Source: CAMLJR01 sp964631955 (lineage in GTDB: Bacteria; Pseudomonadota; Gammaproteobacteria; Pseudomonadales; CAMLJR01). From it: a DNA stretch of 64,000 bases. Positions 1 through 11,000 of this stretch are shown piece after piece. How positions within the stretch are numbered: the stretch's first letter is position 1; the number at the start of each line of letters is the position of its first letter. Made by a program: the position numbers and the translations under genes. Below the pieces are notes generated by a model, which did no database searches, was not told the origin of the DNA, and worked only from the letters and a program-made list of their open reading frames with translations. The stretch is from contig CAZWBA010000002.1 of the NCBI GenBank assembly GCA_964631955.1, positions 379,639 to 443,638 on the forward strand. Direction: 5' to 3'.

Positions 1-1044
1 GAGTGGTGTCTCGAACAAACGATTCTGAAAGACGGTCAGCCGTGGGATGCGAATATGGTTCTCGACGACGGCGGCGATCTGACCTTGATGCTGCATCAGA
101 AATTCGCAGCGATGCTCGATAAAATTCACGGCGTCACCGAAGAGACCACCACCGGTGTACATCGCCTGCAGGAAATGCTCGCGAACGGCGAATTGAAAAT
201 TCCGGCGGTGAACGTCAACGACTCCGTTACCAAATCCAAGAACGACAACAAGTACGGCTGCCGCCACAGCCTGAACGATGCCATCAAACGCGGCACCGAT
301 CATTTGCTGGCCGGAAAGAAAGCGCTTGTCATCGGTTACGGCGATGTCGGTAAGGGTTCGGCGCAATCGCTGCGCCAGGAAGGCATGATCGTCAGGATTT
401 CCGAAATCGATCCGATCTGCGCGATGCAGGCATGCATGGACGGCTTCGAAGTGGTGTCGCCTTTCATTAATGGCGTGAACGACGGCACCGCTGCCAGCAT
501 CAACAAAGATTTGCTTGGCAGCACCGATCTCGTCGTCACCACCACCGGCAACGTCAACGTTTGTAATGCAGAAATGTTGAAAGCGTTGAAAGCAGGCGCT
601 GTCGTTTCCAACATCGGCCACTTCGATAACGAAATCGACACCGCATTCATGCGCAAAAACTGGGAATGGGAAGAAGTTAAACCGCAGGTGCACAAGGTCT
701 ATCGCAACCGCGCCGCAAAAGATTATTTGATCCTGTTGTCGGAAGGTCGCCTCGTGAATCTCGGCAATGCCACCGGCCACCCTTCGCGCGTGATGGACGG
801 TTCATTCGCCAACCAGGTGCTCGCGCAGATTTATCTGTACGAACGCCGTTTCGCGAATCTCGAAAAGGAATTGAAGCCGGCTGCGATCAAAGTCGAAGTG
901 TTGCCGAAAAAACTCGACGAAGAAGTGGCTGCGCATATGGTGCGCGGTTTCGGTGGTGTGATTACCAAACTCACCGATGCGCAGGCGAAATATATCGGTG
1001 TGAAAAATGAAGGTCCGTTCAAGCCGGATTCGTATAAATATTGA
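1..1044 (+). CDS. ahcY: S-adenosylhomocysteine hydrolase, 5' end missing
   Basis: This enzyme reversibly hydrolyses S-adenosylhomocysteine to adenosine and homocysteine in the cytoplasm and so completes the activated methyl cycle. The reading frame is open from the first base and 347 residues are visible, so roughly the first 100-120 residues of this 430-470 residue family lie outside the window. The NAD-binding motif VIGYGDVGKGSAQ, the stretch DSVTKSKNDNKYGCRHSLNDA with the catalytic lysine and cysteine region split across it, and the conserved C-terminal ending KPDSYKY identify it. An internal ATG at 55 is not the start. The next gene is metF, which also belongs to methionine and one-carbon metabolism; a palindromic repeat lies between them. 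Identification is firm. Confidence 0.97.
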   Translation, partial: EWCLEQTILKDGQPWDANMVLDDGGDLTLMLHQKFAAMLDKIHGVTEETTTGVHRLQEMLANGELKIPAVNVNDSVTKSKNDNKYGCRHSLNDAIKRGTDHLLAGKKALVIGYGDVGKGSAQSLRQEGMIVRISEIDPICAMQACMDGFEVVSPFINGVNDGTAASINKDLLGSTDLVVTTTGNVNVCNAEMLKALKAGAVVSNIGHFDNEIDTAFMRKNWEWEEVKPQVHKVYRNRAAKDYLILLSEGRLVNLGNATGHPSRVMDGSFANQVLAQIYLYERRFANLEKELKPAAIKVEVLPKKLDEEVAAHMVRGFGGVITKLTDAQAKYIGVKNEGPFKPDSYKY

Positions 1045-1051
1045 TGATGGT

Positions 1052-1162
1052 GGCCTCCCCTATGCAATAGGGGAGGTGTCGCGAAGCGACGGAGGGGTCA
1101 TCTTTTAAACATGACCCCCTCGCCCCTTCGCGGCACTCCCCCTATAAAATAGGGGGAGCCCA
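1052..1162. repeat. palindromic intergenic repeat, copy 1
   Basis: This is a compact series of hairpins: GGCCTCCCCTATgcaATAGGGGAGG, then GTCGC-gaa-GCGAC, then GGGGTCAT-n-ATGACCCCC, then CTCCCCCTAT-n-ATAGGGGGAG. The same order of modules occurs inverted at 30929-31058. It lies between ahcY and metF. It may act as a transcription attenuator or a target for nucleoid proteins, which is inference. It resembles the short palindromic intergenic elements common in proteobacterial genomes. Confidence 0.8.
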
Positions 1163-1189
1163 ACGAAAACAACGCCAAAGATTTCTATC

Positions 1190-2020
1190 ATGACGCAACG
1201 CTTCAGCTTCGAATTTTTCCCGCCGAAAACGCCACAGGGGCGCGACAATTTAATTGTCACGCGCCGCGTGCTTAACGATCTCGGCCCCGATTTCTTTTCA
1301 GTGACGTATGGCGCGGGCGGTTCGACGCGCGATAACACCAAAGACATCGTGGTCGGGATGCGGCAGGACGGTATCAGCGTCGCACCGCATTTATCGTTCG
1401 GCGGCGATGATGAAGCGAGCATCATCGAATTGCTCACCGAATATAAAACTGCGGGCATCGATCGCATCGTCGCTTTGCGCGGCGATATTCCATCGGGTAT
1501 GGGCGCCCAGCGTCTGGTGTATGCGCGCGAACTCGTCGAAGTGATTCATCGCGAGTTCGGCGATTATTTCAATATTGAAGTGGCGGCGTATCCGGAAATT
1601 CACCCCGATGCGCGCAGCTATGGCGAAGACATTGCGTTTTTGAAACAAAAACTCGATGCCGGTGCCAATAGCGCGATCACCCAATATTTCTATAATGCCG
1701 ATGCGTATTTTTATTTTGTGGAACAGTGCCGCAACGCCAGCATCGAAAAACCGATTTATCCCGGCATCATGCCGATCACCAATTATCAGAATCTTGCGCG
1801 CTTCTCGCGCAACTGCGGTGCGGAAATTCCGCGCTGGATTTCAAAACGCCTCGAGCAATATGGCGACGATTTGCAGAGTCAAAGCGAATTCGGTATCGAA
1901 GTCGTCACGCATTTATGCGAACAGTTATTAGCTGGCGGCGCGCCAGGGCTGCATTTTTACACGATGAACCAGGTCGACCCGACGCGAACGATCTGGAACA
2001 ATCTCAATCTGCGGCATTGA
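1190..2020 (+). CDS. metF: 5,10-methylenetetrahydrofolate reductase
   Basis: This flavoprotein reduces 5,10-methylene-THF to 5-methyl-THF, the methyl donor for methionine synthesis. It has 276 residues, close to the usual 275-300 of bacterial MetF. The N-terminal motif FEFFPPKT carries the catalytic glutamate (Glu8), and ALRGD carries the flavin-contacting aspartate (Asp99). The segments VAPHLSFGGDD and ITQYFYNAD complete the TIM-barrel signature. It follows ahcY in the same direction, 145 bases away across a palindromic repeat, so both serve the methyl cycle. The ATG at 1190 leaves the expected short N-terminus before FEFFPPK. Identification is firm. Confidence 0.96.
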   Translation: MTQRFSFEFFPPKTPQGRDNLIVTRRVLNDLGPDFFSVTYGAGGSTRDNTKDIVVGMRQDGISVAPHLSFGGDDEASIIELLTEYKTAGIDRIVALRGDIPSGMGAQRLVYARELVEVIHREFGDYFNIEVAAYPEIHPDARSYGEDIAFLKQKLDAGANSAITQYFYNADAYFYFVEQCRNASIEKPIYPGIMPITNYQNLARFSRNCGAEIPRWISKRLEQYGDDLQSQSEFGIEVVTHLCEQLLAGGAPGLHFYTMNQVDPTRTIWNNLNLRH

Positions 2021-2032
2021 TGATTTTTGCGT

Positions 2033-2767
2033 ATGCGCATCCCGCGAATTTACACACCACAGCCACTCGCTCCCAGCAGCACGCTGGCGCTCGATGCCGA
2101 AGCGGCGCATCACGTCGCGCGCGTATTGCGCATGCAAAGTGGCGACGCTTTGATTTTATTCAACGGCGATGGCAACGAATATCCCGCCGCGATTGCGAGT
2201 GTCGATAAAAAATCAGTGCAGGTTGTGCTTGAAGCTGCGAATACCTTCGACCGCGAATCGCCGCTCGCGATTCATCTTGGCATCGCCATATCGAAGGGCG
2301 AACGCATGGATTGGGTGATTCAGAAAGCGACGGAGCTAGGCGTTACCGAAATTACGCCACTGCAAACCGAGCGCGTCGAAGTGCGTTTGAATAGCGAACG
2401 CGAGGGGAAAAAATTATCGCATTGGCAGGCGATCGCGATTTCCGCCTGCGAGCAATGTCAGCGCAATCGCATTCCGGTGATTCATTCGCCGCAATCATTA
2501 TCGACCTGGTTAGCAGCGATTAACACTGAAGCGAAATTCGTGCTGCATCATCGCAGCGAAGTAGCGCTCGAATCCTACGCAGAAAAGCCAAAGAGCGTGG
2601 CGCTATTGATCGGTCCCGAAGGCGGCCTTAGCGAAGCGGAAATTCTATTGGCGGAGAAAAAGGATTTCGCGCCGCTGCGGCTCGGTCCGCGCGTGATGCG
2701 AACCGAAACCGCGCCAATCGCAGCGCTGGGCATTTTGCAGTTTTTGTGGGGCGATTTGCGCGCCTAA
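2033..2767 (+). CDS. rsmE: 16S rRNA (uracil-1498-N3)-methyltransferase
   Basis: RsmE is a SPOUT-family methyltransferase that methylates U1498 of 16S rRNA in the 30S subunit using SAM. The product has 244 residues, usual for the family. It has the N-terminal PUA-like part (RIYTP, HHVARVLRMQ, GDALILFNG) followed by the trefoil-knot domain. The SAM-binding segments LLIGPEGGLSEAE and LGPRVMRTETAPIAAL near the C-terminus are diagnostic. A TTG at 2027 in the same frame is an alternative start; the ATG at 2033 is preferred because RIPRIYTPQ then begins the protein as in homologues. The stop codon directly abuts the stop of the convergent glutathione transferase gene. Confidence 0.94.
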   Translation: MRIPRIYTPQPLAPSSTLALDAEAAHHVARVLRMQSGDALILFNGDGNEYPAAIASVDKKSVQVVLEAANTFDRESPLAIHLGIAISKGERMDWVIQKATELGVTEITPLQTERVEVRLNSEREGKKLSHWQAIAISACEQCQRNRIPVIHSPQSLSTWLAAINTEAKFVLHHRSEVALESYAEKPKSVALLIGPEGGLSEAEILLAEKKDFAPLRLGPRVMRTETAPIAALGILQFLWGDLRA

Positions 2768-3424
2768 TTACTTATTGCGCGGGCACAAACCATCGAGCAC
2801 AGCACGCTCCTGTTCGATACGCGTCACATACAACGGGTGCGCAAACATACGCTGCAAATAAGTCGCGAGCCTCGGCCAATTGCGCGCATCCACTTCATGA
2901 CCTGCGTATTTCGCATTCAAAAACATACCGGGCAAACTCAAGTCGGCAATCGTTAAATCGCCCGCTAAAAATCCCGTGCCCGGTATTTGTGACTCCAGGT
3001 AATCCTGGGTAGCGGGTAAGGCTTTCAAGCTTTTGGCGATGAGCGCTTCGTCGGGTTTGCGTCTATGCAAAACCGGCGCGACCAAACGTTCGAAAAACAA
3101 TCCCGGGCCGAGCAGCGGTTGCAGGTGCGAATCCGCATATTCTTCGAACCATAAGGCTTTTGCGCGCTCGACCGGCGTTTTTGGATACAGCGCGTGTTGC
3201 GGATATTTATGTTCGAGGTAATCGCAAATCACCGACGAATCCGCCAGCGTAATGTATTCATCTTTAAAGGCAGGAACTTTGCGCAGCGGATTGAGTTTTA
3301 CGTAATCGGCCGGCGTGCGGAACGGCAATATATTTTCCTGCTGATACGCGACCTGTTTGTGCTCCAGCACCATTAACACCTTGCGCACAAATGGCGACAA
3401 CGCCGCACCATAAACAATATTCAC
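2768..3424 (-). CDS. glutathione S-transferase family protein
   Basis: This is a cytosolic glutathione transferase of 218 residues. Residues 1-80 form a thioredoxin-like domain (start MNIVYG, LNPLRKVPAF with the cis-proline, ADSSVICDYLEHKYP with the glutathione-binding Asp-Ser). The remainder is the all-helical domain, ending with the capping-box segment FLAGDLTIADLSL. Members conjugate or reduce electrophilic or peroxidic compounds using glutathione; the true substrate cannot be read from sequence. It converges on rsmE with no gap. Glutathione synthetase (gshB) is encoded 14 kb away. No operon partner is seen. Confidence 0.9.
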   Translation of the reverse strand: MNIVYGAALSPFVRKVLMVLEHKQVAYQQENILPFRTPADYVKLNPLRKVPAFKDEYITLADSSVICDYLEHKYPQHALYPKTPVERAKALWFEEYADSHLQPLLGPGLFFERLVAPVLHRRKPDEALIAKSLKALPATQDYLESQIPGTGFLAGDLTIADLSLPGMFLNAKYAGHEVDARNWPRLATYLQRMFAHPLYVTRIEQERAVLDGLCPRNK

Positions 3425-3516
3425 CGTGCTCTCCCTACGAATGTGAAAATTATTCGGTCGCGATGACGACCCACGCTACAAAATTATTTCGTGCGACAAG
3501 GCAATGAGGGCATTGG

Positions 3517-3990
3517 TTACAGCAGCGTCAGTACCTGCTGTTGAATGTAGGCAACATTGGGAATGCTCGCGCGCTCGCCGTTGACGAGCACGCGGCCGAT
3601 TTCGGCCGGGCCGATGATGGCGTCTTCATCGCTGGCGATTTCATCGGGCAGCAAACGCATCAGGCGCGGCAGACCTTCGGTGACGATGCCGCAGAACGGC
3701 AGGGTGGGATCGCCGATGACATTGTTCAGAATCGCGATGCGGCGATTGTGCGCGCGGGTGACGAAGGGTTCGTCATTGATCGCCTCGAACGATATCAGTG
3801 GCACGAGGGTATTGCGCCAGCTGAAACTGCCGAGATACCAGGTCGGCATATCGTCTTCGATGGCGGGTTCGACGAAGGGAATGATTTCGGCAACGGTGAC
3901 GTTGGGCAGCACAAGCTGTTTGCCGCCAACGGGGATGAGCAGCGTTGCGATCTGCGTCACCGCGGGCTGCGTCTGCAAACTGTTCACCAT
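3517..3990 (-). CDS. chpC: CheW-like protein of the Pil-Chp system
   Basis: This is a CheW-domain adaptor at the end of the Pil-Chp operon, the position held by ChpC in Pseudomonas. CheW-like proteins couple methyl-accepting proteins to the histidine kinase, here PilJ to ChpA. The 157-residue form starting MVNSLQTQ is chosen; the frame stays open upstream to 4059, with GTG alternatives behind a GGAGG. Recognisable CheW features are the beta-barrel strands around LLIPVGGKQLVLPNVTVAEIIP, the WYLGSFSWRNTLVPLISFE core and FCGIVTEGLPRLMRLL. It lies 118 bases past chpB on the same strand and is probably co-transcribed. It is a second adaptor besides PilI, so one may serve another receptor. Confidence 0.85.
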   Translation of the reverse strand: MVNSLQTQPAVTQIATLLIPVGGKQLVLPNVTVAEIIPFVEPAIEDDMPTWYLGSFSWRNTLVPLISFEAINDEPFVTRAHNRRIAILNNVIGDPTLPFCGIVTEGLPRLMRLLPDEIASDEDAIIGPAEIGRVLVNGERASIPNVAYIQQQVLTLL

Positions 3991-4108
3991 GCCATTCACC
4001 ACCTTTCCTCCACCGCCTGGTTTTACGTACGGCGTATACGCGCGCTTTTCACGGCGCATCCATAGTATTCAAGCCGAGCTGTCTGAGCCTATTGCCAATT
4101 CTCTGAGC

Positions 4109-5050
4109 CTATTGACTGTAGCGACTGTTCATCGCTTGCGCCAGTTGCGCCGGCGTTCCCTCCAGGCTGACACAGCCCGTCGCCAGCGCGGCATTGGGCA
4201 TATCGGGACTCACGCAGGATTCAGGCGACTGCACCCAGATCTCGCCGCCATTCGCCTGCATCACGCGGCAACCGAGCGCGCCGTCGTCGCACAAGCCGCT
4301 GAAGACGATCACGCCGCAATGCTGCTGATAAAGCCGCGCGATGCTGCCGACGACCTGATCGATCGCGGGCTGATAACGCCCTTCCCACGGGTAGCGCGTT
4401 TCCAATACCCGATGAAACGGCAGCATGCGCACCTGCTGATCGGCGGGCACCACGAGCAGACCGCCCTTGCACAGATACTGTTCGCCGCGACATAACGTAC
4501 TCGGGTAATGGCTGTGTCGCTCCAGCGCATTTTTCAGAATGCGGTCGAAACCCTGTTCGATGTGTTGCGCGTACACCATCGCGATCGGCAAACCCGGGCG
4601 CAACGCCGCGAGAAACTCGCTCACCGCTTCGGGTCCACCGGTCGAAGCCGCCAGCACCCACACATCGAGCGGCGCTTCGATGTCCGCGTAGGAAGGCGCC
4701 GCGACCGAAGCCGCCAGTTCCTCCAGTTTATCGAGCACGCGACGGCGCCAGTCGGCCAGCGCATCGGGACTGCTCGGTGGGCATTCGTCGTTGACCAGAA
4801 ACGGCGTGCTGGAATGCTGCACGATGAGCGCGACGAGCTGATCGACATTGGGGTCGCTCGAATCGAGCAGCCACGCATCGGGCTGATTGGTGTCGTCCTG
4901 CAGACATTGCGACAGCGCGTCGGGATCGATGCAGCGCGCGCCGTAACCCGATTCGAGCAATAATTTTTTCAGCACATGGCGATTCAGATCGGCACCGGCG
5001 ACGATGCCGATCTGGGGACCGAATAGCTGCGTGCTCATGGCAATTGCCAT
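4109..5050 (-). CDS. chpB: CheB-type methylesterase of the Pil-Chp system
   Basis: This protein removes methyl groups from glutamates of the receptor PilJ and opposes PilK. It has 313 residues. The C-terminal CheB catalytic domain (about residues 128-310) keeps the triad: Ser136 in AASTGGPE, His163 in AQHIEQGFD and Asp256 in GLCDDGALG. The N-terminal 120 residues resemble a degenerate response-regulator-like region, without the full set of acidic residues of a typical receiver. The start at 5050 lies 7 bases after the chpA stop with GAGAGG just upstream; a second ATG four codons later is possible. It sits between chpA and chpC in the conserved operon order. Confidence 0.92.
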   Translation of the reverse strand: MAIAMSTQLFGPQIGIVAGADLNRHVLKKLLLESGYGARCIDPDALSQCLQDDTNQPDAWLLDSSDPNVDQLVALIVQHSSTPFLVNDECPPSSPDALADWRRRVLDKLEELAASVAAPSYADIEAPLDVWVLAASTGGPEAVSEFLAALRPGLPIAMVYAQHIEQGFDRILKNALERHSHYPSTLCRGEQYLCKGGLLVVPADQQVRMLPFHRVLETRYPWEGRYQPAIDQVVGSIARLYQQHCGVIVFSGLCDDGALGCRVMQANGGEIWVQSPESCVSPDMPNAALATGCVSLEGTPAQLAQAMNSRYSQ

Positions 5051-5057
5051 CGACCTC

Positions 5058-8000
5058 TCATACCTGCGCCGTCTGCCCCGTCAGCTCCTGAATCGTTTCG
5101 AGCAGAATCATTTCCTGATACGGCTTGCCGAGATAGCGGTTCACACCGAGCGAGAACGCGCGCTCGCGGTGTTTATCGCCAGTACGCGATGTGATCATGA
5201 TGATCGGGATATCCTGCAGGCGACTGGTGTGGCGCACGCGGCTCGCGACTTCGAATCCGTCCATGCGCGGCATTTCGATATCGAGCAGCATCACATCCGG
5301 AATCTGCTCGACCTCCTGCAGAATATTGATCGCATCGACACCGTCTTTCGCGGTGATCACTTCCATGCCCTGACGTTCGAGGAAGCGCGAAGTCACCTTG
5401 CGCACCGTTACCGAATCGTCCACCACCATCACCAGCAGCGGACGCGTGCGTTCGTGCGTGGCCTCTTCGTGCTGGAGTGCGAGATCGCGATGCAGATGCA
5501 TCGCATCGGCGCGAATCATCGCGAGCAGATCGAGAATCACCACGACAGAACCATCGCCGAGCACGGTTGCACCCGACAGACCCTGCACGAGACCGAACTG
5601 CGGGCCGAGCGTTTTCACCACGATTTCGCGCGAACCCATGAGGCCGTCGACCTGCACCGCCACCGCATGATCCGAACCGCGCACGAGCAATACCGGCAGC
5701 GGCATCGTCACGCCTTCGAGTTTCGGTTTATCGCCGGTGCGCAGCAGGGCGCCCATGTAGCGCATCACGTACGGCTGACCCGCGTATTCGAACATCGGCG
5801 CATCGGGCTGGTAATACGCTTCGAGTTCGAACGGGCTCACGCGCACGATACCTTCGATCGAATTGAGCGGAATCGCGTAAATATCGCCGCCGATATTCAC
5901 CATCAGCGCGCGGTTGACCGATACCGTGAATGGCAGGCGAATCGTGAAGCGCGACCCCTTGCCCCACGCCGAATCGATATCGAGCGAGCCGCCGAGCTGT
6001 TTGATTTCGCTGTAGACGACGTCCATGCCGACGCCGCGACCCGAAATTTGCGTGACCTGTTTTGCGGTCGAAAAACCCGACTGCACAATGAACTGCATGA
6101 TTTCGTGATCGGACAGATTCGCGCTCGGCTCCATCAGGCCGCGATCGATCGCTTTCGCGCGCACGGCCTGCAGATCGACACCGCGACCGTCGTCGCTCAG
6201 ACGCAAAACGATCTCGCTGCCTTCGCGGCTCAGGCTCAACACCACGGTGCCCTGTGGAGGTTTGCCGGCGGCGATGCGATCGTTGACCGATTCGATGCCG
6301 TGGTCGATCGCGTTGCGCAGCATATGTTCGAGCGGCGCGACCACGCGTTCGAGTACGGTTCTGTCCAGCTCGCCTTCGGCGTTGTCGACGTAGAAATCGA
6401 CCTGCTTGTCGAGTTCGCCTGCAACCTGTCTAACAATACGACGCAGGCGCGGCACCATGCGCGCGAACTGCACCATGCGCGAACGCATGAGGCCTTCCTG
6501 CAATTCGGTGTTGATGCGCGACTGCTGCACGAGCAGCGTTTCCATATCGCGCGATTTTTCCGCGAGCGTGTTCTTGATGTCGACCAGGTCGGAAGCCGAT
6601 TCGAGCAGCGAGCGCGACAACTGTTGCAGCAGCGAATAGCGGTCGAATTCGAGCGGATCGAAATCTTCGAGACCTTCGCCCAATTGCTCCTGACGGAACA
6701 GCATCTGCGCTTCGGTTTCGATATCGAGACGACGCACCTGATCGTGCAAGCGGTCGACCGTCACCTGCATTTCGTCGAGCGAGTGGACGAATTCGTTGAC
6801 CTGTTCTTCCGAACGCGAACGCGCGATCGAAGTTTCACCAGCGAGGTTGACCAGCTGTTCGAGCAATTGCGCGGAGATTTTCACCACTTCCTGCGGACCG
6901 CGACGCACCTGCGCGCCGACGCCTTCCTGCTCGGGCAGCCTCTCCGTTTCTCGTAAAGACGCGGCTTCGTGCCCTTTTATTTCACGGGGAACCGGCGGCT
7001 GGAATGGTGCAGGTTCCGGCCGAGTGAACGGAATGACATTAGCTTCGCGCGCACTGCTGTCTTCGCGCGTGACATTTCCTTCGCGCACCTCTGTTTCAGG
7101 CGAAGAGAGCTCTTTCGCTTCGATCGGCTCTGCGATGTCCGCCGAAACTTCGTCGCCCTCGGCTTCAATTTCTTCCGCCAACTCTGCGGCAATTTCCAGT
7201 TCAGCAGCTTCGACGTGCTCAGCAGGCGCAACCGATTCCGATGTGTCGATTGTCGTCAGCGCGCGATCGGCCGCGTGGCCGCCTTTCTTCACCGCTTCGA
7301 CCAGATGCGTGAGCTGATCCTGATACGCCTGCACTTCGTTGAGGAATGGATCATCGATCGCGCGGCCCTGCTGCTGCGCGTTGATCAGCATCGTTTCGAA
7401 GTTGTGACTCAGATTGCCGAGATTTTTCAGGCCCGCGAGCCGCGCGCCGCCCTTGAGCGTGTGCAGCAAACGTTGCAGATCGTCGAGATAGAAACCGTTG
7501 TCGCGATCGTCGGTCCAGTTGTGAATCGATTCATCGATACCTTCGAGCAGATCGCCCGCTTCTTCGAGGAAAATTTCGAGAATTTCGGCGTCGATTTCTT
7601 CATCTTCGTCGCTCTGCATATCGGCAGAGGCTGCATACGCCGACAGGTCTGGCGCGTCGTAACGCGGAGTTTCCGGCGCGGCAAATGCTGCGATCGATTC
7701 GGCGGGAATTTCCGCAGCCTGCGCTGCTTCTTCCGGTGTCTGCGGCACGACGAAATACTGTTCGTTCAGCGCCGCCAAATCGTCGTCTTCGATCGCATCT
7801 TCACGCTCGGATGAATACACCTGTTCGTCGGCGAACGGCGTTTCCTCCACCTCGTCCGGCGCTGCGATGTCCTCTTCCATCGACGCGGCTTCTTCCATTA
7901 ACGCGGATTCGTCGAAAACGGATTCGTCTTCAGCGTTCGTTTCGACAATGTTCGTGTGGACGATGCTCGTATGGACAATGTCAGACGCAACAGACTCGGC

Positions 8001-11000
8001 ATCGAGACCGTTTTCAAGATTCGAAACCTCTTCCGCAAATTCTGCAAATGCGGCGAGGCCCTCTTCTTCCGAAACGGCTGCGCCGGTTTCAATAATTTCC
8101 GCAGCAGCAGCGCCGCTGCTGTCACCCGTCCATTCATCGACACGTTCGCCAGCAAGCTGATCGACTGCCGCAATAAGGGTTTCGGTTTCTACGGTTTCAT
8201 CGACCGTTACCAGGATTTCATCGACCTCGGCCGGTGTATCGATTTCGACAATATCTTCGAGCACTGGAATATCGAGCGTGGATTCGAGTTCGCCGCTGGC
8301 GAGATCCTCCTGGCTCGCTTCGAAGGTATCGCTGCCGAAATCGAATTCCTGCAGTTCGCCGATCAATTCATTTTCCGGTTGCGGCTGCTGATTCGCCGCG
8401 AGCCGATCGAGCATGTCGATCAGCGAATCGGCCGCACGGCTCGCGATATCGAAGAAACGATCGTCGACATATTGATCCGCGCCTTGGCGCAGCAGGGTTT
8501 GCAACGACTGCGCAAGATCGGTGACCGAGGTGAGATTCAGCACTTCCGCGCTATCGGCAACCTGGCTGATGGTCGCGGCAAGCGTGTGCTGGCGTTCATC
8601 GTCGAGACGCTGCTGACGCCACAATTTGATATCGTCGCTAACGGCGGAGATAAGTTCGATCGCATCGGCGAGGAAATGATTGAGCGCGGCCGGTGCAATC
8701 GCGTCGCTGCCGGCGTCACTTTCATCTTCGATATGCGCGAGATTGGCGTGATACAGCGCCTCGACCCATTCGATAAATTCTTCGGTGCCCGCGAGCATGC
8801 GCTGCGGATCGCTGTCGAGTTGCGCGAGACCTGCGCGGCACAGCTGTGTGCATTGTCGCAGCGCCGCGATGATGTCGCTGCCCGCTTTAATCTGCGCTGC
8901 GCGCATTTCCTTGATCAGATGTTCGAGCGGCGTAACGATTTGCGCGATGGGGCCGACATCGGCCATGTGTGCGCTGCCCTTGAGCGTGTGCAGGGCGCGC
9001 TGCAGATCATCTTCCAGCTCCGCGGGACCTGCGAGCTGTTGCGCGCGCACGATGAAGCTTTCGACCGCTTCGATATGCGTGACGGCTTCGCTTGCGAAAA
9101 TATCGAGCAGCGCATCGTTTTCGTCGGCTTCGCTCAGCGTGCGCGGTCTGTTCGCTTCAGCCTCGAATGTCCGGGCAACCGGCAGCTCGACCGCCTGCGT
9201 TTCCACGTCGAGCGTCGGCACTTCGATGACATCGATGGCATTTTCGAGCGCCGGCTCAACGGCGGCCGTCAGCGATGGCAATACCGGCGCCTGTTCTTTC
9301 GAGAGCGCCAGTGCGCGGTCCATGATGATCTGTACGACCGGCAGCGACAGCGCCTTGCGATGCTTGAATGCATCGACCATCGGCGCGACGACTTCGACCG
9401 CTGCGCACAGCGTTTCGACGCGCGGCGTATCGATATGCACGCTGCCGTCGATGACGCGGTTGAGCATATTTTCGATCGACCACGCGAGCTCGCCGATATC
9501 GACCGCGCCGACCATGCGGCCGCTGCCCTTGAGCGTGTGGAATGCGCGGCGGATGACCGTCAGCGATTCCGCATCGCTGGGCGAATCTTTCCACTGCGGT
9601 AAATATTCGTTGATGGTGTCGAGCACTTCGCCCGCTTCTTCGATAAAGATTTCGATGATTTCCGCATCTTCATCGCTGTCATCGTCGGCGCTTTCAGTAG
9701 CGGAAGCTTCGATAGGTTCTTCTGTCTCTTCGCGCGCGGTAATTTCTTCGGCGGCTATTTCTTCGTCCGTTATTTCATGAGCAGCGATCGGCGCAATTTC
9801 GCTGGCGACGACGGGAGAAAGTTCTTCGGCAACCCATGCTTCAGCCGTTTCTTCTTCAACCGGTGATGCCGCCTCTTCGATAGATCCTGCGTGCGATTCG
9901 TGCGTTGCGGCGTCCGGGATGACGTCGTGCGCATCGGTTTCGGCATCGAGCACTGCGTCGACATCGACATTGTCGTGAAAACGTTTTTCGTCCGCCGCCG
10001 AACCCGGACGCTGAAATGGAATCACCTGCGCGCTCACCGGCGGCGGCGCAATCGTCGTGCTCGGCGTATTGATCAGCGTCGTCACGCTTTGTTCGGCGAC
10101 GGTGAGAATGCTTTCGCATTCGGCGTCGGCATCATCGCTCAGGCGTTCGAGATAGTAATCGACCGACGCGATGGCATCGGCGAGTGTATCGAGCAATTGC
10201 CACGCGGGAATCTTGCGGTCTTCAAGCAGATCCTTGCGCACATAATTTTCGCACGCGCCAAGTACCGCGGCGGCACGATGCAAACCGGCCAGCGCAAAAC
10301 TGCCGCGCACATTCGCGAGCAATTCGGGCACTTCTTCGAGGCATTGATGACGCCACTGCGTCGCCACGAATTCGATGATCGCTTCTTTCGCCTGCTCGAG
10401 ACTGTTGCGCGATTCGAGCATGATCGCATCGAAGGCTTTATCGAGTTGTTCCTGCGCCTCTTCGCTGTCGTTGAACAGGGGACGCGGCGCCTGCGGACGT
10501 TTTTCGAATTCGAATTCTTCGGCCAGTTGCCGCAGCGCGCGCGCGGTGTCATCCCGGAAACGCGGATCGACTTTATTGCTGATCAACTGCTGCACGAGCG
10601 TGCGCAGCGCATTTTGTGCGTTGTTCATGCCGAGCAACGCGGTGGTGTCCTGCGCGCGTTTGGCATCGGCGAGCAAGGCGCCGCCACTCACGCCCTGTGC
10701 TATGCGATCGGCGATCGACGCAAGTTGTTGCGCGAGCGCGGCCTTGATCGATTGCGCGGCTTCGCCACCGGCGTCCTCGGTGAATTGCGCGGCATCGGGC
10801 AGCGCATGGCCGAGGTTGTACTGCTGCTTGATTTCGTTGATGTAACGCGAATTCGCTTCGCTCGCGGCGATGTAATACAGCAGGTTTTTCAGCAGTGTCG
10901 CCGGCGCTTCGGCAGTGAGCGCAGCAGTACCCTGCTCGGTCAGCAATTTCAATTGCCCGTCGACCTGACGCAGCAGAGCTTTCACCGCTGCGGTCGGATG

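Noticed and set aside
5004..6956. 650-codon open frame on the plus strand (and others at 7956-9602 and 9891-11018)
   Set aside because: They lie fully antisense to chpA, have His/Arg/Phe-rich low-complexity composition caused by the codon bias of the real gene, and show no domains.
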